A stretch of 50,152 nucleotides of DNA. Origin: Pseudomarimonas salicorniae. GTDB lineage: Bacteria > Pseudomonadota > Gammaproteobacteria > Xanthomonadales > Xanthomonadaceae. Positions 34,996 through 44,278 of the stretch are shown one piece after another; position 1 is the stretch's first letter, and the number at the start of each line of letters is the position of its first letter. Where the stretch lies: assembly GCF_023156535.1 (NCBI RefSeq), contig NZ_JALNMH010000018.1, forward strand, positions 1 to 50,152, written 5' to 3'. A program made the position numbers and the translations under genes. The notes under the pieces are model-generated. The model did no database searches and was not told where the DNA came from. It saw only the letters and a list, made by a program, of their open reading frames with translations.

Positions 34996-36777
34996 ATGTC
35001 CTACCTTGTCCTCGCCCGAAAGTGGCGGCCGAAACGCTTCTCCGAACTGGTCGGGCAAGAGCACGTCGTCCGCGCGCTGAGCCATGCGCTGGACAGCGGT
35101 CGGGTCCACCACGCCTTCCTGTTCACCGGCACCCGCGGGGTCGGCAAGACCACCATCGCGCGGATCTTCGCCAAGAGCCTGAACTGCGAGACTGGCGTCG
35201 GCGCCGAGCCCTGCGGCGAGTGCGCGGTGTGCACCGCGGTCGATGCCGGCCGCTTCGTCGACCTGATCGAGATCGATGCCGCCAGCAATACCGGCGTCGA
35301 TGACGTCCGCGAGGTGATCGAGAACGCCCAGTACCTGCCGACCCGCGGACGCTACAAGGTCTATCTGGTCGACGAGGTGCACATGCTCTCGCGCAACGCC
35401 TTCAACGCCCTGTTGAAGACGCTGGAGGAGCCGCCGGAGCATGTGAAGTTCCTGCTCGCCACCACCGACCCGCAGAAGCTGCCGGTCACCGTGCTCTCGC
35501 GCTGCCTGCAGTTCAACCTCAAGCGCCTGAGCGAGGAGCAGATCAGCGCGCAGATCGAGCGCATCCTCGCTGCCGAGGGCATCGGCTTCGACGGCAAGTC
35601 GATCCAGCTGCTGGCCCGCGGCGCCGACGGCAGCCTGCGTGACGGGCTGTCGCTGCTCGACCAGGCGATTGCCTACGGCTCGGGCACGCTGCGCGGCGAG
35701 GATGTCGCCGCCATGCTCGGCAGCGTCGAAGCCGCCGACATAGCGCCCCTGCTTGGCGCCCTCGTGGCCGGCGACGGCGCCGCCCTGCACGCCGCCATTG
35801 TCCATCTGTCCGGCTACTCACCGGACTACGGCCGCCTGCTCGAGGCGGTCGCTTCGGCCCTGCACCGCGCCCAGCTTCGCCAGCTCATCCCGGCCGCGGC
35901 CCATGCCGACGACGACGAAGCCATCCACGCGGCCGCCGCGCTCGCCCCCGAGCAGGTCCAGCTCTGGTACCAGATGGCCGTGCAGGGGCGCCGCGAGATC
36001 GAGCTCGCGCCCAGCCCGCGGATCGGCTTCGAGATGGTCATGCTGCGCATGCTTGCCTTCCAGGGTCTGGCCGAGGCCGCCCCGGGCGGCACGCCAGGCA
36101 GCGAAGGCGGCGCCCGCGGCGAGGGCAGCGGAGGCGGTCGTGCCGCAGCCGCCGAAGCCATCGCCAAACTCGGCGCGCCAACAACGCCGCCCGCTGCAGT
36201 CGCCGCGCCGCCCCCGGCCGCGCCCGCCGCTGAGCCGCGCAGCATGCCGTCCCCCGTCCGTGCGACCCCGACGTCGCGCGCACCGTCGCCGCCATCGATG
36301 TCGGCGCCGATCGAGGCGCCCCGCGCCGCTGCAGCAGCATCGGCTCCGGAGCCCGCTGCGCCCGCCGCCCAGGCCGACCGCCGAATCGTCCTCGACAACG
36401 AGGACTGGCTCGCCCTGCTGTCCGGCATCAGCCTCGGCGGCCCCGCCGGCCAGCTCGCGGCGCATGCACAGTTCCTCGGCGACGATGGCGATGTGCTGCG
36501 CCTGGGCCTGCCCGAGGTTCACGAGCACCTGAAGTCGCCGCCCCTGCTCGACCGCTTCTGCAATGCCCTGGCCGACGCCCTCGGTGGCGTGCCAAAGCTG
36601 GCCTTTGGTGCACCCCGCGAGGCCCGCGAGACGCTCAGCCAGCGCCACAGCCGCGAGCGCGACGCCCGCCAGCTGCGTGCCGAGGCCGAGTTCGCCGCCG
36701 ACCCCCATGTCCAGCGGCTGGTCACCGAGTACGGCGCTCGCATCGTGCCCGACTCGATCCGCCCGCTGGATGTCTGA
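34996..36777 (+). CDS. dnaX: DNA polymerase III subunit tau/gamma
   Basis: DnaX is the clamp-loader ATPase. The 593-aa protein has Walker [14 protein letters not shown] (about 43-55), a zinc module Cys64-x8-Cys73-x2-Cys76-x2-Cys79, Walker [11 protein letters not shown], and sensor 1 LSRCLQF. An Ala/Pro-rich linker (about 365-460) leads to the tau C-terminus. I see no A-AAA-AAG slippery site in the linker, so a frameshift-made gamma form of the E. coli type is not supported. ybaB follows 28 bp downstream. Confidence 0.97.
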   Translation: MSYLVLARKWRPKRFSELVGQEHVVRALSHALDSGRVHHAFLFTGTRGVGKTTIARIFAKSLNCETGVGAEPCGECAVCTAVDAGRFVDLIEIDAASNTGVDDVREVIENAQYLPTRGRYKVYLVDEVHMLSRNAFNALLKTLEEPPEHVKFLLATTDPQKLPVTVLSRCLQFNLKRLSEEQISAQIERILAAEGIGFDGKSIQLLARGADGSLRDGLSLLDQAIAYGSGTLRGEDVAAMLGSVEAADIAPLLGALVAGDGAALHAAIVHLSGYSPDYGRLLEAVASALHRAQLRQLIPAAAHADDDEAIHAAAALAPEQVQLWYQMAVQGRREIELAPSPRIGFEMVMLRMLAFQGLAEAAPGGTPGSEGGARGEGSGGGRAAAAEAIAKLGAPTTPPAAVAAPPPAAPAAEPRSMPSPVRATPTSRAPSPPSMSAPIEAPRAAAAASAPEPAAPAAQADRRIVLDNEDWLALLSGISLGGPAGQLAAHAQFLGDDGDVLRLGLPEVHEHLKSPPLLDRFCNALADALGGVPKLAFGAPREARETLSQRHSRERDARQLRAEAEFAADPHVQRLVTEYGARIVPDSIRPLDV

Positions 36778-36805
36778 ACCCCACACCACGAACACGGAGA
36801 CACCC

Positions 36806-37126
36806 ATGAAGGGACCGCTTGGCAACCTGATGCAGCAAGCGCAGCGCATGCAGGAAAACCTCAAGAAGGCACAGGAAGAGCTGGCGAATCTGGAGGTCAC
36901 CGGCCAGTCCGGCGGCGGCATGGTCCAGGTCACCCTGACCGGCCGCATGGAGTGCCGCAAGGTGCGCATCGAGCCCTCCGCCCTTGACGACGCCGAGATG
37001 CTCGAGGACCTCGTCGCCGCCGCCTTCAACGACGCCGTCAACAAGGCCAACGAAGCCTCCCAGGCACGCATGTCCGAAGCCACCGCCGGCATGCCGCTGC
37101 CCCCGGGGATGAAGTTGCCTTTCTGA
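36806..37126 (+). CDS. ybaB: YbaB/EbfC-family nucleoid-associated protein
   Basis: The 106-aa protein starts [31 protein letters not shown] and continues with a [17 protein letters not shown] strand segment and [14 protein letters not shown], the full YbaB signature. Dimers bind DNA. ATG at 36806 follows CGGAGA. The dnaX-ybaB-recR order is standard, though here recR is separated by a repeat-filled gap. Confidence 0.97.
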   Translation: MKGPLGNLMQQAQRMQENLKKAQEELANLEVTGQSGGGMVQVTLTGRMECRKVRIEPSALDDAEMLEDLVAAAFNDAVNKANEASQARMSEATAGMPLPPGMKLPF

Positions 37127-37348
37127 GGGCCTAGAGACTAGGGCTCAGGGCTCAGGGCTCAGGAGAGCGGGGGGCGGTGCGCTTCTTCGCTTCTGGTCTC
37201 CCGACGCCCGACTCCCAGTTCCCCGCGCCCCACCCGAGCGAAGCGAACCCCGCCCGCTCAATGCCCGACCTGAGCCCTGGGCTCTGAGCCCTGAGCCCTG
37301 CTCTCAAACCCTGAGCCCTAGCCCCTAGTCCCTGAGCCCTGCTCTGAA
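37127..37348. repeat. GGGCTCA heptamer repeat region between ybaB and recR
   Basis: The left side carries GACTAGGGCTCAGGGCTCAG; the right side (from about 37270) carries the complementary CTGAGCCCTGAGCCCTGCTC and CTAGCCCCTAGTCCCTGAGC series. The two can form a long stem. The unit equals that at 8925-9050. Confidence 0.85.
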
Positions 37349-37951
37349 ATGACCCAAGTCCCGCTCCTCGACCAGCTGATCGACGCCCTGCGCTGCCTGC
37401 CCGGGGTAGGGCAGAAGACCGCGCAGCGGATGGCCCTGCAGGTGCTGGAGCGCAATCGCGAGGGCGGGCGGCGGCTGGCGCGGGTGCTCGGTGAGGCGGT
37501 GGAGCGCATCGGCCACTGCGGCCGCTGCCGCACGCTGACCGAGGATCCGGAATGCGCGATCTGCCGCAGCGGACAACGCGACGACGCCCTGCTCTGCGTG
37601 GTCGAGACGCCCTCCGACCTTGCTGCGATCGAGACGGCGACCGGCTACCGTGGGCGCTACTTCGTCATGCACGGCCGACTCTCGCCGCTGGACGGACTGG
37701 GCCCGCGCGAGTTGGGCCTCGACGAGCTCGCCCGGCGCCTCGATGCCGGCGAGGTCCGCGAGATGATCATCGCCACCAATCCCACCGTCGAGGGCGAGGC
37801 CACTGCCCACTATCTGGCCCAGCTGGCCCGCGGCCGCGGCATCCGGCCGTCGCGTCTGGCCCACGGCGTGCCGCTCGGCGGCGAACTGGAATACATCGAC
37901 CGCGGCACCCTCGCCCATGCCTTCGGCATGCGCAGCGAGATCACCGACTGA
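37349..37951 (+). CDS. recR: Recombination protein RecR
   Basis: RecR acts with RecF/RecO in loading RecA at gaps. The 200-aa protein has an HhH segment ([13 protein letters not shown]), a C4 zinc finger [16 protein letters not shown] and a Toprim domain with [15 protein letters not shown]. Length is typical. Confidence 0.97.
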   Translation: MTQVPLLDQLIDALRCLPGVGQKTAQRMALQVLERNREGGRRLARVLGEAVERIGHCGRCRTLTEDPECAICRSGQRDDALLCVVETPSDLAAIETATGYRGRYFVMHGRLSPLDGLGPRELGLDELARRLDAGEVREMIIATNPTVEGEATAHYLAQLARGRGIRPSRLAHGVPLGGELEYIDRGTLAHAFGMRSEITD

Positions 37952-37980
37952 ACGCATTGTTCCCGCAGGAGGGCAACACC

Positions 37981-38325
37981 ATGGCAGAAACCCTGTTCAG
38001 CAAAATCATCCGCCGCGAGATTCCCGCCGACATCGTCTTCGAGGACGATCACGTGCTGGGCTTCCGCGACATCAACCCACAAGCGCCGCTGCACGTGCTG
38101 TTCATCCCCAAGCAGCCGGTCGCCACGCTCAACGACCTCGAGCCCGGCCACGCCGAACTGGTCGGCCGCCTGGTGCTCGCCGCCGCCGCCTTCGCCCGCA
38201 AGGAAGGCTATGCCGAGAGCGGCTACCGCACGGTGTTCAACTGCAACGAGGACGCCGGCCAGAGCGTGTTCCACATCCATCTGCACCTGCTCGCCGGACG
38301 CAAGCTGAGCTGGCCCCCGGGCTGA
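37981..38325 (+). CDS. HIT-family hydrolase (HinT-like)
   Basis: The 114-aa protein has the HIT fold with LFSKIIRREIPADIVFEDD, RDINPQAPLHVLFIP and the catalytic HIHLHLL (H-phi-H-phi-H). HinT-like proteins hydrolyse purine nucleoside phosphoramidates. ATG at 37981 follows GCAGGAGGG. It lies 29 bp after recR. Confidence 0.95.
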   Translation: MAETLFSKIIRREIPADIVFEDDHVLGFRDINPQAPLHVLFIPKQPVATLNDLEPGHAELVGRLVLAAAAFARKEGYAESGYRTVFNCNEDAGQSVFHIHLHLLAGRKLSWPPG

Positions 38326-38330
38326 GCGCG

Positions 38331-38915
38331 GTGCTGCGCTTCAGCCTGCACCGCGGCAACGAAGCCGCGCCCCATCTCGACGCCATCGCTGCGCTGCGCT
38401 GCGAAGTCTTTGCCGACTGGCCCTACCTGTACGAGGGCGATGTCGACTACGAGCGCCGCTACCTCGCCCGCTACCTGGACTGCCCGCGGGCACTCTGCGT
38501 GCTGGCCCGCGAGGGCGACGAGATCGTTGGCGTCTCCACCGGCGTGCCCCTCCTCGACGACAACGCCGGCTTCCAGCGTCCCTTCATCGAGCGCGGCATC
38601 GATCCGGCGCGGGTCTTCTACTGCGGCGAATCGGTCCTGCGGCGCGCCTTCCGCGGCCAGGGCGCCGGCCACGCCTTCTTCGACCATCGCGAGGCCGAGG
38701 CGCAGGGTCTTGGACTGCCGATCACCGCCTTCTGCGCCGTCGACCGCGACCCCGACGATCCGCGCCGCCCGCCCGATCATCGCGGCAACGATGTGTTCTG
38801 GACCCGACGCGGCTACCGGCGTCAGCCCGGCATGCACTGCGAACTCGACTGGCCCGAACCCGGCCGCGGCGACTGCACCCACCGCCTGACCTTCTGGCTC
38901 CGCGGAACGCCCTGA
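38331..38915 (+). CDS. GNAT-like N-acetyltransferase
   Basis: The 194-aa protein starts at a GTG (VLRFSLHRGNEAAPHLDAIAALR) 5 bp after the HIT stop, so it is probably coupled. It contains LRCEVFADWPYLYEG, VLAREGDEIVGVSTGVPL and the acetyl-CoA-binding segment GESVLRRAFRGQGAGHAFFDHR (R/Q-x-x-G-x-G/A type). Substrate unknown. Confidence 0.85.
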   Translation: MLRFSLHRGNEAAPHLDAIAALRCEVFADWPYLYEGDVDYERRYLARYLDCPRALCVLAREGDEIVGVSTGVPLLDDNAGFQRPFIERGIDPARVFYCGESVLRRAFRGQGAGHAFFDHREAEAQGLGLPITAFCAVDRDPDDPRRPPDHRGNDVFWTRRGYRRQPGMHCELDWPEPGRGDCTHRLTFWLRGTP

Positions 38916-38923
38916 CCCCACCC

Positions 38924-38990
38924 ATAGGGTGCGCCTTGGGCGCACCGTACGTACCCCAAAAGATCCCGAGCCGGTGCGTCAAGACGCACC
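38924..38990. repeat. Interspersed palindrome, family C variant, copy 1
   Basis: ATAGGGTGCGCCTTGGGCGC followed by a CCCCAAAAG centre and inverted GGTGCGTCAAGACGCACC. Nearly identical to 39073-39143. Confidence 0.75.
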
Positions 38991-39072
38991 GGATGCAGCG
39001 TCTGCATCAGGCACGCGCCAGCCGCCCCGCAGGTGCTACTCGCACGTCGATCCGCTGCGCCAAACACCTGGC

Positions 39073-39143
39073 ATAGGGTGCGCCTTGGGCGCACCGTACG
39101 TACCCCAAAAGACCCCGAGCCGGTGCGTCAAGACGCACCCTAT
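39073..39143. repeat. Interspersed palindrome, family C variant, copy 2
   Basis: Second near-identical copy; its right end AGACGCACCCTAT restores the full inverted repeat lost in copy 1 (which ends CGCACCGGATG). Confidence 0.8.
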
Positions 39144-39189
39144 GGACACCCGGGCCACGAACCCGCCGCGGCGCCCAGAAAAGAAGCGC

Positions 39190-39227
39190 CCCCGGAGGAC
39201 CGGCAGGTAGCCGACCATCCGGGGGCG
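39190..39227 (-). terminator. Hairpin beyond the lipoprotein gene
   Basis: CGCCCCCGGA and TCCGGGGGCG pair, about 30 bp beyond the lipoprotein stop, followed on the minus strand by a CTTCTTTTC tract. It can end transcription of the 39255-40453 set. Confidence 0.65.
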
Positions 39228-39254
39228 AGGGCCCGCTGGGCGAGGACTGGGGGA

Positions 39255-39788
39255 TTAGTCCTTGTAGTTCTTGGCGATCTGCTCGGCCTTCTCCAGCTCG
39301 GCCTCGGCGCGCGCCTTCATCGACTCATAGGTGGTCTCGGCCTTGTCCTTGCACAGGTTGCGCTGCGACAGGGTGTCGAGGGCATCACACTGCTCCTTGG
39401 CCACCTCGTAGTTGCCCTCGGCCTTGGCCATGGCCAGGTCATAGGCCGCCTTGGCGTTGCGCTCCAGCGCATCACCGCTGGCTTCGTCGAGGTTCTCCTG
39501 GGCGTCGGCCTTGGCCTCGGCCACCTCCTCGCCATCCGAGTCGGGGTCGATCATCGCCTCGGTGATGTCGTGGGTGCCTTCGGCAGCCGCCTTGCGCATC
39601 TCCTCATCGCTCTTGGCCACGGCCTTGCTCAGGTCGCGGCGCGCTTCGGAGACGTCCTCGGCACGCTCGCGCGAGGCCTCGGCCACGTCCTCGGCGGTTT
39701 CCCGCGGGGACTCGGCACAGGCGCTGAGGCCAAGGGCCATGGTCAGTGCAAGCGACAGGGCGGTTAGGGTGGGGCGCTTCTGGTTCAT
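39255..39788 (-). CDS. Ala/Glu-rich lipoprotein
   Basis: The 177-aa precursor has a signal peptide with lipobox LGLSAC; the mature part starts AESPRETAEDVAEASRERAE. The rest is rich in Ala, Glu, Asp and Lys and is almost all predicted coiled coil, with repeats of ERAEDV/AKADAQ type. A pair of cysteines (KEQCDAL and RNLCKDKAE) may form a disulfide. No recognised family; a periplasmic stress or structural role is possible. Good AAGGAG before ATG 39788. Confidence 0.8.
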   Translation of the reverse strand: MNQKRPTLTALSLALTMALGLSACAESPRETAEDVAEASRERAEDVSEARRDLSKAVAKSDEEMRKAAAEGTHDITEAMIDPDSDGEEVAEAKADAQENLDEASGDALERNAKAAYDLAMAKAEGNYEVAKEQCDALDTLSQRNLCKDKAETTYESMKARAEAELEKAEQIAKNYKD

Positions 39789-39825
39789 CGTCGTTCTCCT
39801 TGTGGGGTTGGGGGCTTGGATACGC

Positions 39826-40284
39826 TTAGTCATGCGCCGCATCGGCGCGGGCATCCTTCATGGCTGCGGTGTAATCGGTGGCGAGGCGGCGCTTCTGGGC
39901 TTCCGTCAGGGCCTTGCCGGCCAGCTGGAAAACCTCGTGTTCCTCCTCCTCGAGGTGATGTTCGACCCGTTCGAAGAGATGCCGCGCCCGCTTCAGCCAG
40001 CCGCCATTCGCCATATCCATCGATTCGAGCTCGTCGACCAGCTCATCGATCTCATGGTGCTCGGCAATGCTGTGGCGGGCCTTCTCCTGGGTCAGGTCGC
40101 TGTCGATCAGCGGCACGTAGAAGTGCCGCTCCTCGGCTGCGGCGTGGTGGGCCAGCTCCGACTTCAGCGCGTCGAAAAGGCTTCTTCTTTCTTCGCTATC
40201 CCCTTCCGTCTGCGCCAGCTGTTCGATCAGCCGGCGCTGACGGTCGTGGTCCTCGCGAAGCGCCTCGAAGATGGTCTCGCTCAT
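39826..40284 (-). CDS. Hemerythrin (HHE)-domain protein
   Basis: The 152-aa protein has the cation-binding hemerythrin pattern: LREDHDRQRRLIEQL, LAHHAAAEERHFYVPLI, IAEHHEIDELVDELE and FERVEHHLEEEEHEVF. Such proteins bind a non-haem diiron centre and are linked to oxygen, NO or oxidative stress handling. ATG at 40284 follows GGAGGAG. Confidence 0.92.
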   Translation of the reverse strand: MSETIFEALREDHDRQRRLIEQLAQTEGDSEERRSLFDALKSELAHHAAAEERHFYVPLIDSDLTQEKARHSIAEHHEIDELVDELESMDMANGGWLKRARHLFERVEHHLEEEEHEVFQLAGKALTEAQKRRLATDYTAAMKDARADAAHD

Positions 40285-40312
40285 CGAACTCCTCCGTTCG
40301 CTGGACAGGGGA

Positions 40313-40453
40313 TCAATCGCCGCGGGCTTCTTCCTGGATCTCTTCGCCAGCGCGCTCGATGTCCTTGCCGGCGCCATGGATGGTGTTGCAGGCCGACAGG
40401 GCAAACATGGCCAGGGCGGCCGCCAGAACTCGGAACAGGATCTTGGTACGCAT
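40313..40453 (-). CDS. Entericidin-family small lipoprotein
   Basis: The 46-aa precursor starts MRTKILFRVLAAALAMFALS and has lipobox ALSAC, then NTIHGAGKDIERAGEEIQ, the entericidin EcnA/B signature (CNTxxGxGxDIxxxGxxI). It lies 28 bp upstream of the hemerythrin gene and AGGAG precedes the start, so the two are probably co-expressed. Confidence 0.88.
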   Translation of the reverse strand: MRTKILFRVLAAALAMFALSACNTIHGAGKDIERAGEEIQEEARGD

Positions 40454-40795
40454 GGGTGGCACTCCTGAGTGGGGTTGGGTGTGGACGTACCCGGTCAGAG
40501 CAGCTTGCGTGCCAACCCCGCCCACCCTTTCCAATCAGAGACTTGCATCGCCATTCCGGGCGCCCGTCAGGCAATCTGCAAAACCGCTTTTCGTCGCCCC
40601 TTGCGCATTGCAATACGCGGGCCTGCAACACATGGCTTCACCGACGCACCGGGCGCGGACCGGCACTGGCAAGCAGGCAATCTGAACGGCGTTTTTGCGT
40701 GCCCGAGGCCAAAGCGTTACGGTTTCTAAGGCAACATCCCGCAGCCCACGCTGCCCAGGCGCCATGACAAGACGCCAAGCGAAAAGGAGAACGCC
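40454..40795. promoter_or_regulatory. Divergent control region between entericidin and OmpA-like genes
   Basis: No gene. An 11-bp direct repeat CAGGCAATCTG occurs at 40568-40578 and 40674-40684, 106 bp apart, each followed by a TTTT-containing segment. It may be a binding site for a shared regulator; no strong sigma-70 promoter was identified. Confidence 0.35.
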
Positions 40796-41389
40796 ATGCG
40801 ACCCAGCATGACCCACGCCACCCTAGCCACCGCCTGCGCCCTCGCACTCGGCGCCTGCACCAGCTACGTGAAGAAAGAGGACTTCGACCGCACGCTCGGC
40901 GAGCTGCGCAGCGAACACGCCGCCTTGAAGTCCCAGGTGGATGCCAACCGCAGCGCGATCGAGAGCCTGCGCCAGTCCATGGAGAAGCGCCTCGCCGATC
41001 ACGATGCCAAGCTGACCGAGCTGACCGGACGCCTGCATGTCGACATGAACGTCCACTTCGCCTACGACGACGCCACCCTGCGCGAGGTCGACAAGCCCGC
41101 GCTCGACAGCTTCGCCAAGGTGATTCGCGAGCATCATCCGCAGGCTTCGGTCACCGTCGAAGGCTTCACCGATGCGGCTGGCGATCCCACCTACAACAAG
41201 CAGCTGGGCCAACGTCGTGCCGAAGCCGTCAAGGATCATCTGCTCGCCGCGGGTCTCGCCGCCGACAAACTTCGCGCGGTCAGCTATGGCGAAGCCAAGG
41301 ACCGGCAGCTCAGCCCGGGCGCCTGGGGCGACGGCGGACTGGCCAATCGGCGCGTCACCCTTGTGGTCGACCTGCCCCCGGCGAGCTGA
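40796..41389 (+). CDS. OmpA-family peptidoglycan-binding lipoprotein
   Basis: The 197-aa precursor has lipobox LALGAC, then a coiled coil (about 30-75, LGELRSEHAALKSQVDANRS) and a C-terminal OmpA domain (about 80-195) with VHFAYDDATL, VEGFTDAAGDPTYNKQLGQ and NRRVTLVVD. The domain binds peptidoglycan, so the protein should tether outer membrane and wall. AAGGAG lies before ATG 40796. It is divergent from the entericidin gene. Confidence 0.9.
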   Translation: MRPSMTHATLATACALALGACTSYVKKEDFDRTLGELRSEHAALKSQVDANRSAIESLRQSMEKRLADHDAKLTELTGRLHVDMNVHFAYDDATLREVDKPALDSFAKVIREHHPQASVTVEGFTDAAGDPTYNKQLGQRRAEAVKDHLLAAGLAADKLRAVSYGEAKDRQLSPGAWGDGGLANRRVTLVVDLPPAS

Positions 41390-41885
41390 TCCCGGCCTGG
41401 CACCCAACGGGCTGGCTTGCGCGCGGCCGCGGCCTTTCTCCCCGGCCGCGGTCTGCGGCAGCCCCGCGGCGCTATGCTCGCGGGCAAGCCCACTCCCACC
41501 GGCAGTCTAAGTCGGAACGGGGCGCAGGATTGGAAGGGGGACGCAGGTGCCCGCACTGTGGGCACCTTCCGGCCGCTCCCCGCGCCCTAGCGCATGCAAA
41601 CAGGGTGCGCCTCGAGTGGGAATACCCAGGCCGAGCCGTTTTCCCGCGTCTTTGGAGCAGGCGCCTTCGAGAACTCTGCGCCTCGCAGAAACTCCCAACT
41701 GTGGGAGCGCCCTTGGGCGCGACCGCAGCCTGGCTTGCTACCGCTGACTTCGGCCAGAGCGAATCCCTACCGTCGCGGCCATCTGCGCGCGCACACAGGG
41801 CCCGCCCATCCAGATCAGACGCGCGGCCCCACTAACCGAGCGAAACAATCGGTTCAGCCGCTCTGAACCACCACGCAGGGGATCC
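41390..41885. other. Gene-free stretch with half repeats
   Basis: Soon after the OmpA-like stop, CCGCGGCC and GGCCGCGG form a hairpin (41427-41451) without a T tract. A short CTCCCA/TGGGAG palindrome runs into a family B half-element at 41700-41730 (TGTGGGAGCGCCCTTGGGCG). I see nothing else. Confidence 0.6.
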
Positions 41886-42338
41886 TCAGGCAGCGCCCTG
41901 CTGCAGCTTGATCTGCTCCAGCGCAGCGCGCAGGTTGCGCTTGCCAGACTCTTTCAGGCGGGCCAACGCGACGATGGTGTCGTCCGAAGGACGTACCGCG
42001 CCGTTCTCCCAGTTGTAGATCGACTGCGCCGACACGCCCAGCAGCAGGGCCAGATCCGGCGCCGACAGCCCGGACTTCTCGCGGAAGCCCTTCAGCCGCT
42101 TGGCTGAGAAACGACGCGGCTTGTCGTCCTCATCCACCTTCTGCACCGCTTCCACCACCGGCGTCGCCTGTTCGGCGCGCTTGCTCACCCGCTCCATATC
42201 GGAGAGCTGCTTGCGCAGGGCCGACACTTCCTTGCGCAGGCGCGTGACCTGCCCGCGCAGGGGCTCGACCAGGCTGTTCGCCTCGCGGCGGGCAAGGCGG
42301 CTGATCTCGGACTTGAGCAGTGATGCAAGATTGGGCAT
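41886..42338 (-). CDS. XRE-type helix-turn-helix regulator with N-terminal coiled coil
   Basis: The 150-aa protein has a predicted coiled coil at about 20-60 (VTRLRKEVSALRKQLSDMERV), an acidic linker and a C-terminal helix-turn-helix at about 80-125 (LKGFREKSGLSAPDLALLLG, then SAQSIYNWENG). The HTH-last architecture is unusual for XRE proteins but known in zinc-ribbon/HTH-like relatives. Target genes are unknown. ATG at 42338 follows AGGAA; the upstream extension is rejected for lack of similarity. Confidence 0.8.
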   Translation of the reverse strand: MPNLASLLKSEISRLARREANSLVEPLRGQVTRLRKEVSALRKQLSDMERVSKRAEQATPVVEAVQKVDEDDKPRRFSAKRLKGFREKSGLSAPDLALLLGVSAQSIYNWENGAVRPSDDTIVALARLKESGKRNLRAALEQIKLQQGAA

Positions 42339-42816
42339 ATGCGGTTCCTGGTGAAGGCACCGGCCAGCCGATCCGGTAAGCCGGGACCAGCCACAAAACG
42401 GCGCTCGGGCGAGATTCGAGCCCGAGAATAGGCACAGCCCGCGATGCGGACCATCGGGGGGTTCCCCACAAGCCACCGTTTGCGCGCCATGGGCGAAACC
42501 GCCTCGACGACCTCTGCCGTCGCTTTGATCCAACTAGGCTTGCAAGGGGTCGACCAATGCGGGGGTGCACGCTCGGCACCGGAGCAGACCGGCGCCCTGG
42601 CATCCAGAACAATCATTGACTTGCGTGCTCACTTTCACCGGCGCCCACGCTTCATGGGCCCGGCGACGCGTTCCGCTGCAGCATGTTTGCTTGGGAGAAG
42701 CCAGCGAACGAAATCGGCCACACCCGGCGCGAGGCTTCACAGCTCGGTGGATGGCCCCGCCAGAACCAGGCCTAGCGGCAGAGCCGTAATGGCCAGACCC
42801 GGCCGGGCACTCCCGC
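42339..42816. other. Gene-free stretch between regulator and tRNA-Thr
   Basis: About 480 bp without a convincing gene or repeat; the open frames found lack start signals and known motifs. I see nothing more in it. Confidence 0.5.
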
Positions 42817-42844
42817 AAAAGAAAACAGGCGCCAACGCGCCTGT
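42817..42844 (-). terminator. Intrinsic terminator of tRNA-Thr
   Basis: On the minus strand ACAGGCGC and GCGCCTGT pair around GTTG and are followed by TTTTCTTTTG. It lies 7 bp beyond the tRNA 3' end. Confidence 0.85.
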
Positions 42845-42850
42845 CTGACC

Positions 42851-42926
<76 letters not shown>

Positions 42927-42937
42927 GTGAACCAGAA

Positions 42938-42966
42938 AGTGTAGGCCCGGCAGGAGCTTGGGTCAA
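42938..42966 (-). promoter_or_regulatory. Sigma-70 promoter of tRNA-Thr
   Basis: TTGACC (42961-42966) and TACACT (42938-42943), exactly 17 bp apart, with the tRNA 5' end 12 bp after the -10. Near-consensus. Confidence 0.8.
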
Positions 42967-43363
42967 TCCTGCCCTCGCCCGCCCCCACCAGGAAGCCGCC
43001 CAGCGTCCCACCGCAGGCCTCGCCGCCACCCCGTGACGTTGACATGCCACCCGCTCGCCAACCCAGGGCCGCCCCAAGCAGAGCTCCGAGGCATTCGGCG
43101 AACATGCATCGGATCGCCCTACCCGCAACCTTCCCGCTTGAAGGCACGGAGGAGCCCGACGGACTCGATCAGCAGATGCCGCGCTCGGAGAGCGCGCCGC
43201 AGACCCCACGCAGGCCACGCGCCACCTCACTTCATGCAAGCCGAGTTGAAGGAAGAACGCTTGGCACAACCCCCGCCTCGGCGACGAGGCAGCCCGTCAT
43301 GCCTACAGGACCACAGCGGTCCCTGCCGGTCCAACCCAAACGTTGAGCCACCGATCCTCCGCC
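42967..43363. other. Gene-free stretch after tRNA-Thr
   Basis: No clear gene. A short minus-strand frame (42917-43147) with glycine-zipper-like runs (GALLGAALG) overlaps both the tRNA and its promoter and is not called. A small hairpin GCCTCG/CGAGGC lies near 43280. Confidence 0.45.
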
Positions 43364-43726
43364 CTACCCGGACACGGAGACGTGCACCACACCGCCAGAC
43401 TCCACGGTGAAGCGGATGGTCCTGAACCATTGCTCCTCGACGGCGTAGTCGAACCCTCCGACCAGCTCGACGCCATCTCCCAACACCAGCCGGTAACGCG
43501 CCTCGCCCGACGCTTCCTGGGCCGAGAAGTAGACCCGACTGCTCGCCGCGGGCTCGACCGGCCCGATCGAGACGCGGCTGCTCGGCAGCACAAGCACAAG
43601 CTCTTCCACAGCAACATCGGAATGATTGAGCACTTCCACCTTGGCGCTGGCGAAGTGGTAAACACAGAGCGACAGCGCCGCCGCACCCAGCAAGACAGCA
43701 GCAGCCCACAACAGCCTCATCTGCAT
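43364..43726 (-). CDS. Membrane-anchored hypothetical protein
   Basis: The 120-aa protein starts MQMRLLWAAAVLLGAAALSL, a single N-terminal membrane helix, followed by an extracytoplasmic beta-rich part (AKVEVLNHSDVAVEELVLVL through VVHVSVSG). No family recognised. GGGAG precedes ATG 43726; the frame continues upstream to 43936 without start signals. Confidence 0.65.
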   Translation of the reverse strand: MQMRLLWAAAVLLGAAALSLCVYHFASAKVEVLNHSDVAVEELVLVLPSSRVSIGPVEPAASSRVYFSAQEASGEARYRLVLGDGVELVGGFDYAVEEQWFRTIRFTVESGGVVHVSVSG

Positions 43727-43945
43727 CGACTCGACTCCCTGAGTGTTCGCATCCGTGTCTGGGCAGTCAGGGGCAACAGGCGCGCGATGCACTGCCCTCT
43801 CCCGCTTCGGCCCTTCTCCCACCAGGTAAACATCCCAACCTCGTCTATTCAGCGACGCCCAAACCGCGAACGCCCCCCGAAACGCCGGGTCTGCCAGGCA
43901 ATGCCTCAGGCTATCAGAGCGACGGCCACGCTCCATAACCGACCG

Positions 43946-44101
43946 TCAAAGCTGCGCCCAGTAGTGCCGCACCCCGCTGCACCCGGCCGCAAAATCGCGA
44001 CACTGCTCCTTCGTCAGGCACTTCCCTGCAGCGATCTCATCGACCGCCCGGTTCACCGAGGTGCAGAGATCCTCATCAAGCGCGTCCGACTTCTTCGCCA
44101 C
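43946..44101 (-). CDS. Short Cys-containing hypothetical ORF
   Basis: Fifty-one codons from a GTG (VAKKSDALDEDLCTS...) to TGA, with four cysteines (EDLCTS, GKCLTK, EQCRDF, AGCSG). Codon choice looks protein-like, but the frame is closed upstream by TAG and there is no clear Shine-Dalgarno. It could be a small gene or the remnant of a larger one. Confidence 0.3.
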   Translation of the reverse strand: MAKKSDALDEDLCTSVNRAVDEIAAGKCLTKEQCRDFAAGCSGVRHYWAQL

Positions 44102-44278
44102 AAACCGTCCCTACCGAGCGTGAGTGCAGTAACGGGGACAATGCCGAGCTCGCTCCAGCCGCGCACTGGCGGGCTTCGCGGAATCGAGAACAGAAACGTT
44201 CAAAGCGCCGCGCCGCCCGCAATCGCTAGCCACGGCAGATTCACGCAATCCATTCAGTCTCCTCGCGAACGCTTGAAC

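Noticed and set aside
34996-36777. Programmed -1 frameshift making gamma from dnaX
   Set aside because: No A-AAA-AAG or similar slippery heptamer with a following stem was seen in the linker.
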